Part shown: positions 10,424-19,697 of the stretch, in pieces | Layout of the letters: each line of letters starts with the position of its first letter | Position numbering within the stretch: the first letter of the stretch is position 1 | NCBI GenBank assembly: GCA_903877385.1 | Contig: CAIRDP010000033.1 | Span: 17,042-81,041, forward strand | Direction: 5' to 3' | Origin: an uncultured Bacteroidales bacterium | GTDB taxonomy: Bacteria; Bacteroidota; Bacteroidia; Bacteroidales; FEN-979 | Length of the DNA stretch: 64,000 nucleotides | Made by a program: the position numbers and the translations under genes | Notes under the pieces: model-generated | The model's input: the letters and a program-made list of their open reading frames with translations, nothing else | Told to the model about the DNA's origin: nothing | The model's database searches: none

Positions 10424-10719
10424 ATCGCCAACCCTTTATTGTCAATAGAATCATTATCCCACATTTCACGGTAGGTGTGTATATAAAAAGCCGTTGCCTG
10501 CGGGTTGATGGTGAAATAATACCGACATAATTTTTTAAACAACAGGAGCATATTAGCATCGAAACAAAAATCAAGAATGCCATCGAGCGTGTGTTCAATT
10601 CGATTCTGGTCGGTGGTCTCAGAAATAATTATGTTTTCAACCAACACAGAATATTCTGAAAGTGCTTGCCTGGCCAGATTTTGTTGGACAACTATCAGAT
10701 CCTTAATTTCATCAATCAT
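10420..10719 (-). CDS. Small hypothetical protein between YhcG-like gene and hsdS
   Basis: 99 aa, ATGA overlap with hsdS and 8 bp overlap with upstream gene. Confidence 0.7.
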   Translation of the reverse strand: MIDEIKDLIVVQQNLARQALSEYSVLVENIIISETTDQNRIEHTLDGILDFCFDANMLLLFKKLCRYYFTINPQATAFYIHTYREMWDNDSIDNKGLAI

Positions 10720-11899
10720 TGTTTTGGGTTATCTGGCCGGGGGCCAATGCTTCTTCAATTTCTTCGATACTTGGCAAACTGCCCTTGAAATTGTCGGGCA
10801 ATGCCCGGGTGAGTTTGTAATCAGAAATACCGATGGGCTTGTTGATGTCTTTGAGTGAATATTCAGCGAACAGTTTGTCTTTGCCCTGGCATAAAATAAG
10901 TCCAATGGTTGGTTGGTCGGTGGTGTGTTTGAGCATATCATCAACAGCTGAACAGTAGAAATTCATTTTCCCGGCATATTCCGGAATAAAATCACCTTTC
11001 TTCAATTCAATAACTACAAAACAACGCATCCTGAGGTGATAAAACAACAGGTCGATATAAAAATCCTTATCGCTGATTTCCAACTTATACTGTCGTCCTA
11101 CAAAGGCAAAACCAGCTCCCAGTTCCAGTAAAAACTTCTCTACATTCTTCACCAGGCCCAACTCGAGTTCCCTTTCGGTAAATGGCGCAGCCAGCGTCAT
11201 AAAATCGAAGATGTAGGGATCCTTGAACAATTGTATTGCTAAATCGGATTGGGGTGGTGGTAGAACACGGTCAAAATTACTGACCACATGTCCCTGGCGG
11301 AGGTGCAATTGGCTTTTAATCATATCGACCAGGGTATCACGACTCCATCCATTAGCGATTAATTGCTGCATGAACCAAAAGCGGATTGAAAGGTCTTTTA
11401 CATTTTGGATGAGGATTATATGGTGAGCCCAACCAGTAAGGTTAATAAGTTGAATCTTGATTTGCTGGTTATTCAATTGTGAAACAGGTAGTTTCGCAAT
11501 TTCATTAAAGGATTTTGCAACGGATAGTTGCAAAATTGAAGGGTCCTCTGTTTTAGCCACTGGCTGTGTCCAAATTGCCGGGTTTTCTAATTTTGCAACG
11601 GGCGGTTGCAAAATTACCATATCAGGATATTCCTTATAAAACACCAGCATGTTACCTATGTTTCTTTCTGAAAAGCCCTTAACATCAGCCAGTTCATTTT
11701 TCAAATCTTTTGCCAGACGTGGGATTACTCCTTTTCCCCATCCTTCTTCTTACTGTCGATGGTGTATGATCCTGCCAATATCCCAATAAGTGGAAAGCAT
11801 TTCCGAATTTGCAGATAAATTGGCCCGCAATTGTCCCTGACGAATCCTTATTTTAATTTCGTCAAGCAAATTTTTATACAATATCAACGCTCCCTTCAT
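10712..11899 (-). pseudogene. DUF1016/YhcG-family PDDEXK nuclease interrupted by in-frame TAA
   Basis: From ATG at 11899 (overlapping hsdM stop): MKGALILYKNLLDEIKIRIRQGQLRANLSANSEMLSTYWDIGRIIHHRQ*EEGWGKGVIPRLAKDLKNELADVKGF... with stop at 11750-11752, same frame on both sides; C-terminal KLEISDKDFYIDLLFYHLRMRCFVVIELKKGDF. Confidence 0.88.
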
Positions 11900-13968
11900 A
11901 AAATCATACCCTTAAAATTTTCAGAAATCGCATTTGCTAAAGCAATGGCTTCTTCATTCAATCCCTCCAACTCGATATGTATCTCCCTGAGGCGTTCTTC
12001 ATAGTCAACGCCATCATCAGTAGCGGCATCCACACCAACATATCTTCCCGGACTAAGGCTCCAATCTTTGGTTTCAATGTCAAATTGGGTTACGACTTTG
12101 CATAATCCTTCCACATCAGTATAACTGCCGGCGGGGAAACGGCTTTGCAGCCAGTGGGCTTGTCTCCAAAAGTATTCGGTTTCATGTAGCAGACCGGGTT
12201 CTTCTTCATCAGGGTTCCCGCTGAGTTGTTGTTGCAAGGCTTTCAGTTGATCGAGCTGTACTTTCAGGTTAAGTTCTTTCCAGTCTTTATTTTTGTTCAA
12301 TTGGTGTTCTTTTGTGGCTATGGCGATGATATCCAGCAGTTGTTTGATGAGCTTATCCTGCGGTTTACGGAGTGTCTTGCATTGATGGGCAATGTTTTCC
12401 AATATCTCAATCTCGGCAAATACCTGGCTAATATCGGCTACCAGTTTGTTTTGTTGTTCATACATACCCATTGCTTCTTCGAAAATCAACGAATCGGCAA
12501 ATGACCTGGCATTCTCATTTTCACTGGCATATCTGATCGCAAAGCCAGTCACTGTTTTAACCACTTTTTGCAATTGCTTTTGCAGTTCGGTAGTGGCATC
12601 GGCAGTTTGCCGTGCTAAATCTGCAGATGTTTCCATATAGCGTTTAACCGTAGCTTCAAACTTCTCGGTATTGCCCCGATACAGGTTTACAATGCAAATG
12701 AGGTTTTGCAATTGCTCTAAGCTAAAATCGTTTACCTTGGAAGTTACTTTCCGGTAGATTTTACGAGCATCGAGCATAAGGACCTGATCCTTTGTCTGCC
12801 TATTTTGTTCTTTAGACCGGTCGAAAAACCATAAGGTACAAGGCAATGAACGAGTGTAGAAAAAGTTATTGCCAATGGCCATCATTACATCTACGGCTCC
12901 GGTTTTTATCAATTTTTCACGGATTTCTTTTTCACTGTGGCCGGCATCGCTGGCCGAAGAAGCCATCACAAACCCTGCCCGGCCGGTGGGCTTCAGGTAA
13001 TTGTAGAAATATTGAATCCAAAGATAATTGGCATTGTCGTTTTTCGGCAGGTTTACGATGCCATCCAATATCAAACGAGGGTCCTTCTTGACTGTATCTT
13101 TTCCTTTATCAACCCCATCCACATTAAAAGGTGGATTAGCCATTACAAAATCACATCCATGCAGCAGGTTGTGTTTGTCTTCATAAAATGTGTTTCCCTC
13201 TTGTATATTACCTTCCAACCCATGTACAGCCAGGTTCATTTTAGCAATCTTTGTATTAACCTCGGCCTTTTCCTGTCCGTAGAAAGTAACTTTCTCTGCA
13301 GGTCGCGAACCTTCGCTTTCAATGAAATAGCCGGTTTGCACGAACATACCTGCAGAGCCAGTGGCCGGGTCGAATACTATACCATGATCGGGCTCAATTA
13401 CATTCACAATGGTTTGGACTAGGCTCATTGGCGTAAAGAACTCGCCACCCTCCTGGGCGCCGGTCATGGCAAATTTATTGAGGAAATATTCGTATATCTT
13501 TCCAAAAAGGTCACCTTCGGCCTTCTGCATCACCTCTTTGTTGAAAATGCGTAGTAGTTCCCTCAGCAAGTCTTTGCTGAAAATGGAATAGTTCTTTGGC
13601 AACACGCCTTTGAGGTTATCGTATTCATCCTCAATTAACTTCATGGCATTGTCAATGGCATCGCCAATGTCAGCGCTTTCGGGCAAAGAAACCAAATAAT
13701 CAAATTGTGACTTATCGGGCAGGAACATCGAGTTCTTTTCTTCAAAATCCTTTTTGTTCAAAGGTCGTTTGCCCCGCTGCGGATGCATTGGCACCTCTTT
13801 TTCTACTTCAATTTTTACTTTTTGAAACCTGTTATAAGCATGTCTCAGAAATATCAGGCCAAGAACGGGCATTGAATATTCCGAAGCTGTTAGTTTGCTG
13901 TTTGCCCTGAGTTGGTCGGCGGCACGCCATAGTTCGGCTTCCAGCAGTCTTAGTTGTTTTCCTTGCAT
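11896..13968 (-). CDS. hsdM: Type I restriction-modification DNA methyltransferase (HsdM)
   Basis: 690 aa; VFDPATGSAGMF and DFVMANPPFNVD motifs. Confidence 0.97.
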   Translation of the reverse strand: MQGKQLRLLEAELWRAADQLRANSKLTASEYSMPVLGLIFLRHAYNRFQKVKIEVEKEVPMHPQRGKRPLNKKDFEEKNSMFLPDKSQFDYLVSLPESADIGDAIDNAMKLIEDEYDNLKGVLPKNYSIFSKDLLRELLRIFNKEVMQKAEGDLFGKIYEYFLNKFAMTGAQEGGEFFTPMSLVQTIVNVIEPDHGIVFDPATGSAGMFVQTGYFIESEGSRPAEKVTFYGQEKAEVNTKIAKMNLAVHGLEGNIQEGNTFYEDKHNLLHGCDFVMANPPFNVDGVDKGKDTVKKDPRLILDGIVNLPKNDNANYLWIQYFYNYLKPTGRAGFVMASSASDAGHSEKEIREKLIKTGAVDVMMAIGNNFFYTRSLPCTLWFFDRSKEQNRQTKDQVLMLDARKIYRKVTSKVNDFSLEQLQNLICIVNLYRGNTEKFEATVKRYMETSADLARQTADATTELQKQLQKVVKTVTGFAIRYASENENARSFADSLIFEEAMGMYEQQNKLVADISQVFAEIEILENIAHQCKTLRKPQDKLIKQLLDIIAIATKEHQLNKNKDWKELNLKVQLDQLKALQQQLSGNPDEEEPGLLHETEYFWRQAHWLQSRFPAGSYTDVEGLCKVVTQFDIETKDWSLSPGRYVGVDAATDDGVDYEERLREIHIELEGLNEEAIALANAISENFKGMIL

Positions 13969-14156
13969 TTATAGTTTGATGGGTCTGGCAGGTTATATAA
14001 ATTTCTTACAGTCCACAATGTTTCGGACCGTATAAAAATAACAAACTTTTACCTATCACAAAAGGTTTAAATCCAAACTACCCTGCAGCGGCGGATGGCG
14101 TAAAGAAATGCTCCAGCGGGTTTGGCCAGTGCGAAAGTTTGAGACTGTCAAATGAA

Positions 14157-15026
14157 CTATGGCCAATATGGTGCTGTAAAATTCCGAGGAATATTCAAAA
14201 TATTCAAAACTTCGGCCTTGCCGAATGCCCCATTTCCTTTATTTATCTGGAATATTAATCTATTTTCTTTGAATTTTCCCTTCAAACCGCTTATCATCAT
14301 AAGGTTTTCCAGGCAGTTCCCTTTATCATCCTGGATGATTTTATAACGATCAGGTTTAAAAAGGTAATATGCTTCGTCAATATTATCCAGATTGTTTAAT
14401 CCAGGGAACGAATCAATTGCTGGTGTTTCCAATGGGTGTTTGTCAATTTCTCTTTCAAGCTGGCTTAATACAACAATCGTAACATGATGCAATTCCGCAC
14501 ATTTCTTTAGTTTGGGTAATAAATCCGGCCTTGCATCTTCCTGCAACTGGTAATAATCGATAAAAACCACTTTCACAGGTTTTTCAACCTGTTGGCGTCC
14601 CACAATTGAATGGAAAGTTTCGAAGGGTACCTTGCTCCTATCGCAAATAAAAACATTCCGTCTGGCATCTATTAGGTTCCTGCCATCTTGCGCTCTATGT
14701 TCTATATCTTGTTTCAAAGAAGGGGATGCATATGTTTCACCCGTTATATCCAGGAACCTCTTGATCAACTGTTTGGATGATAATTCGAGTGAGAAAACCA
14801 AAACTGGTATTTGAGGCGAATCTTTTATGAGCGATAACATCAGGCTTGTTTTACCCTGTCCCGGCCGGCTGCCGATCATCACTACCTTCCCGTTGCAATT
14901 ACATAAATATTCCATGAATTCTGCAGGTTCCGGGAAAAAGCTGTCCTGGTAGTCCGATATAAAACCATTGTAATGGTTGGCAAAGTCTGTAAAACTGAGT
15001 ACACTGCCGATTTCACTTTCCATCAT
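14157..15026 (-). CDS. DnaB-C/RecA-like ATPase
   Basis: 289 aa; Walker A GSRPGQGKTSLML, Walker B-like VVFIDYYQL, VVLSQLER. Confidence 0.75.
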   Translation of the reverse strand: MMESEIGSVLSFTDFANHYNGFISDYQDSFFPEPAEFMEYLCNCNGKVVMIGSRPGQGKTSLMLSLIKDSPQIPVLVFSLELSSKQLIKRFLDITGETYASPSLKQDIEHRAQDGRNLIDARRNVFICDRSKVPFETFHSIVGRQQVEKPVKVVFIDYYQLQEDARPDLLPKLKKCAELHHVTIVVLSQLEREIDKHPLETPAIDSFPGLNNLDNIDEAYYLFKPDRYKIIQDDKGNCLENLMMISGLKGKFKENRLIFQINKGNGAFGKAEVLNILNIPRNFTAPYWP

Positions 15027-15027
15027 C

Positions 15028-15333
15028 TTAGGTCTGTTTTACATGACATGGCACCAAACGAAGAGTACTTCCTTCCTCATCAAAGTATTGGAAGCTAAGC
15101 AATGAATCCTCACGAATTAAAGTTGCTTTTGTGAACTTATAGTAACGTTGACCCCAATCATCAAAATCTCCATCAACTTCATTAACAGCACCCTCCGTTT
15201 GAAAGAGTAAAATGAGATCATTCGGATATAATCTGATTGGATAAAAACCATCCTTCTCTTTTAACCAATACATACCATCATACATCAGGGTGAAATCAGT
15301 AATTTCCCTTGTCGTTTTTTCATCATCTTTCAT
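15028..15333 (-). CDS. Hypothetical protein (likely start MKDDEK within ORF 15028..15366)
   Basis: Ends 2 nt before the ATPase start codon; probable operon partner. Confidence 0.55.
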   Translation of the reverse strand: MKDDEKTTREITDFTLMYDGMYWLKEKDGFYPIRLYPNDLILLFQTEGAVNEVDGDFDDWGQRYYKFTKATLIREDSLLSFQYFDEEGSTLRLVPCHVKQT

Positions 15334-15390
15334 AACAGCTTGTCTTTGTTTGTTAACGAAAATCAAAAGTAATATCTGAGCCAGACAAAG

Positions 15391-15549
15391 TATGTCGTTC
15401 TGGATTTAGCTATACAGCTTGCCGAACTTTTTGACACCTCCGTGCCCAATATCAGCATGCACATATCCAATATACTGAAAGAAGGAGAGTTGGCGCAAGT
15501 TTCAGTTATTAAGGATTACTTAACAACTGCAACTGACGGTAAGGAATAA
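15391..15549 (+). pseudogene. Remnant of RhuM-family protein (N-terminal HTH region)
   Basis: Reads YVVLDLAIQLAELFDTSVPNISMHISNILKEGELAQVSVIKDYLTTATDGKE*; resembles RhuM segment (QMAELF.T..QNVSLHI.NI..EGEL...SV.K.FLTTA.DGK) but lacks a start and the rest of the gene. Confidence 0.75.
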
Positions 15550-15555
15550 AGTTTT

Positions 15556-15611
15556 AAGTACACAACCTCCAGGAATAAGTACATAACCCCCAGGAATAAG
15601 TACACAACCCC
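15556..15611. repeat. 21-bp tandem repeat, about 2.7 copies
   Basis: aagtacacaacctccaggaat / aagtacataacccccaggaat / aagtacacaacccc. Confidence 0.85.
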
Positions 15612-15612
15612 C

Positions 15613-16968
15613 TCACAGCATCGCTAGTATTTTTACCAAACTAAGCGTATCCATCTTGCAATACTCCAGTAGATTTGCCCGCTTTAGTCTTACTTGTTCT
15701 GGATCCTTATCATGATAGAGACTTTCATAAATGAGGCTGGCCGTTCCGCCTTCCTGTATTTCAAGGTCCGAATAGGATAAATCTTTCACCAAAGCCGGTA
15801 AAACTGCCTTCAGGGAATAGGAATCATTCATGTCGGGGGTATACAAATGTTTTCTGCGGAAGGGAACCATCAGATCAGCCACCCGTTCAAACAGGCAATC
15901 GATACGGTCAGCATATTCCGGGTAATCCCGGGCAATCTCCCTGAGTCTTGTGTTTTCAAAGGCCTGGTTCCAAACAATAATGCTCCCATGTTCCCCTAAC
16001 CGGGTCAAAAGGGATTGTATAAATTCCGGCCTTGGATCGGCCAGGGGTGTTCCAAGGTAATCGTGATGTTCAACTGGTCCTTCTTTGGTTTGTTGAACAT
16101 GCAATGAATACTGAAATGGTATTTGTTGGTAGGGTCGGCTTTCGTCATACATGGGTATGGCAAACTGTATCGCCTCGAAGTCCATGTAATACAAGGGGTA
16201 TACAAGTTCCTCCAGAAACTCATCCAGTTCATCCTGGTCCCGATTGGCTGGCCGGGCTTCATTAGTATTTTCGTCTTCAGGATAGCTTTGCTCACAGAAG
16301 TCTATAAAATCACAGGGGAATGGATTCCCGCATTGGGGTCCCATGGCTATTTCCGGCATTATACCTGCCTTGAGCATGTCCAACAGGGGGTATAGTCTCC
16401 CGGGTATAGCTGCCTGCATGGGCAGGATCCGCTCAGTCATCGATTCAATGGTAAACAATTGATGCAGGTCCAGTTCCCCATGCCTCACATACTGGTTGTT
16501 CAGATGCACCAGCGATACACGCCTTAGTGGTAAACCCGAACGGGTGATCACATAGTATTGAAAGGCCACATCATTCACCTGGTAATCTTTGACGTGGGTA
16601 GATGCCTTCACCTCATAGGCGGCCCATCCATCGGCTTCCTTCACCAGGATGTCCATATAACAAAGTGTCTCTCCGTCGCTGAAGGCAGCCTCATAGATTA
16701 CGGTCTCACCGCTGTTGATCAGTTCGGCTGTATAGGCAATAGCCTCGGCAACCTGCCCGGGTTCGCCCCTACTGGCATCGATGCCTCCGGGGAAGAGTTG
16801 CTGGGCCAGGTATCCCACGCTGTGCCCGGTGTCAAAGATATGTTGCTGGGTATCGCTGGTTTCATCCCGTTCATCAGGTTGGTTAAAGTTTAACCAGAGT
16901 GATTTGGGGCATTGTGTACCGCGGATAAAAGAAGATTTGGAGATGAGGCGGTGTTCCATGTTGTTCAT
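15613..16968 (-). CDS. DUF2779 domain protein (RecB/Cas4-like nuclease family)
   Basis: 451 aa; ISKSSFIRGTQCPKSLWLN start, YEVKASTHVKDYQVNDVAFQYYV nuclease-like core, PLYYMDFEAIQFAIPMY. Confidence 0.85.
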   Translation of the reverse strand: MNNMEHRLISKSSFIRGTQCPKSLWLNFNQPDERDETSDTQQHIFDTGHSVGYLAQQLFPGGIDASRGEPGQVAEAIAYTAELINSGETVIYEAAFSDGETLCYMDILVKEADGWAAYEVKASTHVKDYQVNDVAFQYYVITRSGLPLRRVSLVHLNNQYVRHGELDLHQLFTIESMTERILPMQAAIPGRLYPLLDMLKAGIMPEIAMGPQCGNPFPCDFIDFCEQSYPEDENTNEARPANRDQDELDEFLEELVYPLYYMDFEAIQFAIPMYDESRPYQQIPFQYSLHVQQTKEGPVEHHDYLGTPLADPRPEFIQSLLTRLGEHGSIIVWNQAFENTRLREIARDYPEYADRIDCLFERVADLMVPFRRKHLYTPDMNDSYSLKAVLPALVKDLSYSDLEIQEGGTASLIYESLYHDKDPEQVRLKRANLLEYCKMDTLSLVKILAML

Positions 16969-17025
16969 TTCATTTTTGTAATGAACGGTAAAGATAGAAT
17001 CATACTACGCCAAAGTATGACGTGG

Positions 17026-18765
17026 TTAGGAATAAATCACAAACACCTTCCCTTTCGCCCTTGATGCGCCAATAAATAACTGGAACAGATTCTTTGGCTC
17101 GGTCAGGGATGAACAAACCAGGAAAACCGTATCCCATTCCAGCCCTTTTGAACGCAATGCAGTGGTATATCGAACTTTTTCAGATGGGCTGTCCAGGTTT
17201 TCAACAGTGAGCAATTCTATTTCAGGTTCTTCCCTGATGAGTTCTTTCAGCGCTGAGCCTGTCTTTAAAAGATCGAAAGTGAATAGTACGACCATGTTTT
17301 CAGGCTTACACTGACTGAGCGTTTTTTCCTGGTTAATGTATTGCCTCAGTATACCGGTAACCTCCTCTGGTCTTTTCCAGGCAATAAACTTCACATCATT
17401 CCCGTAATTTTTGAGTGGATCGGCCTGTCCATGCCCTGCATCCTGTATCAGTTCCGTGATGCCATGGCCTGTGTTCACTCGTAGGTTTGCGAACTGAATA
17501 TAATAAGCCGATGCCTCTTTGAGCGTCTCCCGGGTGCGGATGTAGGTATCCAGGTCCGCAAACTTCGGAAATGCCTGATTGTCGTCGAAAAACAGGTAAT
17601 AGTTTCCCTTTTGCAGTGGATTGTTTGCCTTAAGAAGTGATTTGATCACCTGGTCAAGGCCTTTATCGAACAGGTCCTGCGCCTCATCGGCCACGATAAA
17701 ATCATACCTGGGCAGCTTCTTTGCCTTATGAAGTCTGCCAAGGCATTCACGGATCAGATGACCGAATTCGCCTTTAGCTACGCTGTCATAGGTAGGCATC
17801 AGCGATGTTTCACCTAGCAGGGTGACCAGTTCTTCCAGAAAATGATAGTAGGCGGATATCTTTATCGTCGTATCAGATCGATTCTCCTGTAATGCGTTCC
17901 TCAGTTTATTCTCCATCCTCGCTGCAAGAAATTCGTTCCAGCAGAGGTAAAGCCCCTTTTTTTCCTTTGATCTGCACAACCCAACCATCAAATCGAAAGC
18001 ATAAGTCGATTTCCCGCTTCCCGGAGGGCCCTGCACCATGATCCTCTGGTTCTCGCTTAATCCATGCAGAATATGCAAGCCCTGCTCAAGCCTGCGCTCC
18101 GATTCCCCAAGGTTAAGCCGTGATTGTGAAAGGGAACGACTCGGATCGAATTCAGGTTTCAGCATCTCGGTAATGGTAGCGATCCGGTCTTCATCCAGGG
18201 TTTCCCACGTAATACGCATCGCAACATTCCGTTCATCCTGCTTCTCATAGGATTCAGTAATCTGTTCCTGCATCGAATCCAGGATCATCCTCAGCCATTC
18301 CTTATCATAACCCCGGTGCCACAGGTATTTAAACTCCACCCCTTCACAATCAAAAACACATTCAGGGAAACACACAACCGAACCCACGAAAATATTGATC
18401 AGCCCCTTTTCCCTCAAGAAACTTTGGATTGCATGCGCATTTTCATCCACCTGGTTAAAAGGATTTTTAACCATCTCCCTTTGATCATCACCCGTAAGCC
18501 GGTAAAAGCCATAATCGTTATGGTCTGTAGGTCCATAACCCATGATCCCACCCTTAACCTCAATCACCATGATCCCCAGCTTCGACAAGATCACAAAATC
18601 ACATTCCCCCGACATCTGCACCCGGTGATATCGCGATGAAATTCTCAAACTATGAATCACATGAACAGGCTCATCCTCCATATTTCCCATCAGCATCAAC
18701 TGCCTGTCAGCCTCACGCTCGCCATCATTCGTAATTTGCCAGGGATTATATAACCGCTTGATCAT
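17026..18765 (-). CDS. NERD-domain superfamily I (UvrD-like) helicase
   Basis: 579 aa; N-terminal GECDFVILSKLGIMVIEVKGG (NERD), VQGPPGSGKSTYAF Walker A, FIVADEAQDLFD. Confidence 0.85.
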   Translation of the reverse strand: MIKRLYNPWQITNDGEREADRQLMLMGNMEDEPVHVIHSLRISSRYHRVQMSGECDFVILSKLGIMVIEVKGGIMGYGPTDHNDYGFYRLTGDDQREMVKNPFNQVDENAHAIQSFLREKGLINIFVGSVVCFPECVFDCEGVEFKYLWHRGYDKEWLRMILDSMQEQITESYEKQDERNVAMRITWETLDEDRIATITEMLKPEFDPSRSLSQSRLNLGESERRLEQGLHILHGLSENQRIMVQGPPGSGKSTYAFDLMVGLCRSKEKKGLYLCWNEFLAARMENKLRNALQENRSDTTIKISAYYHFLEELVTLLGETSLMPTYDSVAKGEFGHLIRECLGRLHKAKKLPRYDFIVADEAQDLFDKGLDQVIKSLLKANNPLQKGNYYLFFDDNQAFPKFADLDTYIRTRETLKEASAYYIQFANLRVNTGHGITELIQDAGHGQADPLKNYGNDVKFIAWKRPEEVTGILRQYINQEKTLSQCKPENMVVLFTFDLLKTGSALKELIREEPEIELLTVENLDSPSEKVRYTTALRSKGLEWDTVFLVCSSLTEPKNLFQLFIGASRAKGKVFVIYS

Positions 18766-18855
18766 GAAACGAAGTTAATCAATAACCGCTTGACCTGAGG
18801 TTTATCTGATCTCATTTCATTAACCTCAATGCAAATCTCACCAAAGATATCTCCG

Positions 18856-18962
18856 TAAATTTATAATCCGCAAGGCCTTTGCCCTCCGGGTGCCGTCATT
18901 TTTTTCCATTGTAAATCTTCTGGGGTAAAAAAATGACCGGCAGCCTTGCATATTAAAATTTA
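18856..18962. mobile_element. MITE-like 107-bp inverted-repeat element flanked by CTCCG direct repeats
   Basis: Arms TAAATTTATAATCCGCAAGGC ... GCCTTGCATATTAAAATTTA plus inner TGCCGTCATTTTTTT/AAAAAAATGACCGGCA; CTCCG at 18851-18855 and 18963-18967. Confidence 0.5.
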
Positions 18963-19035
18963 CTCCGCTGTTTAGTGCTTACAATTTGCATTTTATGCAA
19001 TAAACCATTTGTAAAACTTAAAAGCGGAGGTTTGT

Positions 19036-19284
19036 ATGTCAACAACAATCAATCATTCATCAACTCAGGTAATCCATGAATTAGCCTGTGATTATCATGT
19101 CAATGAAAATGGTCAGGTCATCCTGCACCATAATGGCCAGCCTGTCAAGTGGTCGTCCACGATTAAGATCACCTTGTTTTCGCCAACCGGTAAAGAGGCC
19201 GCACGGTTCAGGTTCCTCAATATCCATGAGGCCATGAACTTCATCCGCCTCAATGAGCCGCCCAGGTATATGATATGGGGGTGA
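19036..19284 (+). CDS. Hypothetical small protein
   Basis: 82 aa ORF with upstream GCGGAGG and a downstream intrinsic terminator. Confidence 0.5.
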   Translation: MSTTINHSSTQVIHELACDYHVNENGQVILHHNGQPVKWSSTIKITLFSPTGKEAARFRFLNIHEAMNFIRLNEPPRYMIWG

Positions 19285-19308
19285 TTTTCCTGGTCTTAAT
19301 ACCTGGGG

Positions 19309-19345
19309 TTTCCCTGCGGGTGCTAAACCTGCAGGGAAATTTTTG
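19309..19345 (+). terminator. Rho-independent terminator
   Basis: TTTCCCTGCGGGT gctaa ACCTGCAGGGAAA followed by TTTTT. Confidence 0.8.
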
Positions 19346-19651
19346 CTTTCTGGAGAACGTAAAATCGACACTTTGAATTCCAGGAAATAGGATTTAACCT
19401 CTGTGAAGCCTTGAAGCCGGTTTCAAAAATATCGGTTTAACTTAAAATGGAAGAAAATAAATGAGAAACGCTCCTTTCGGAGCGTCGGACCGAAGATGCT
19501 ATCTTCGGTGATGTTTCAGTGAGGCAAAGATAATGAAGTATTCCAGTTCAATTATAACCCACAATATTTCAACGGAATTTTATTTCACATCTTTTTTGAA
19601 AAACAATATTTTAATCCAAAACTTTGATGTGTACTTTCATGTGTACTAATT

Positions 19652-19686
19652 AAAAAAGCCACCTACTTTTTTATTTGTAAGTGGCT
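19652..19686 (-). terminator. Rho-independent terminator downstream of tRNA-Val
   Basis: Minus strand AGCCACTTAC...GTAGGTGGCTTTTTT. Confidence 0.75.
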
Positions 19687-19697
19687 GATTTTGAGGG

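Noticed and set aside
15613-16968. Possible cas4 / CRISPR association of DUF2779 protein
   Set aside because: No cas genes and no regularly spaced repeat array in the window; the 21-bp repeat nearby is contiguous tandem without spacers
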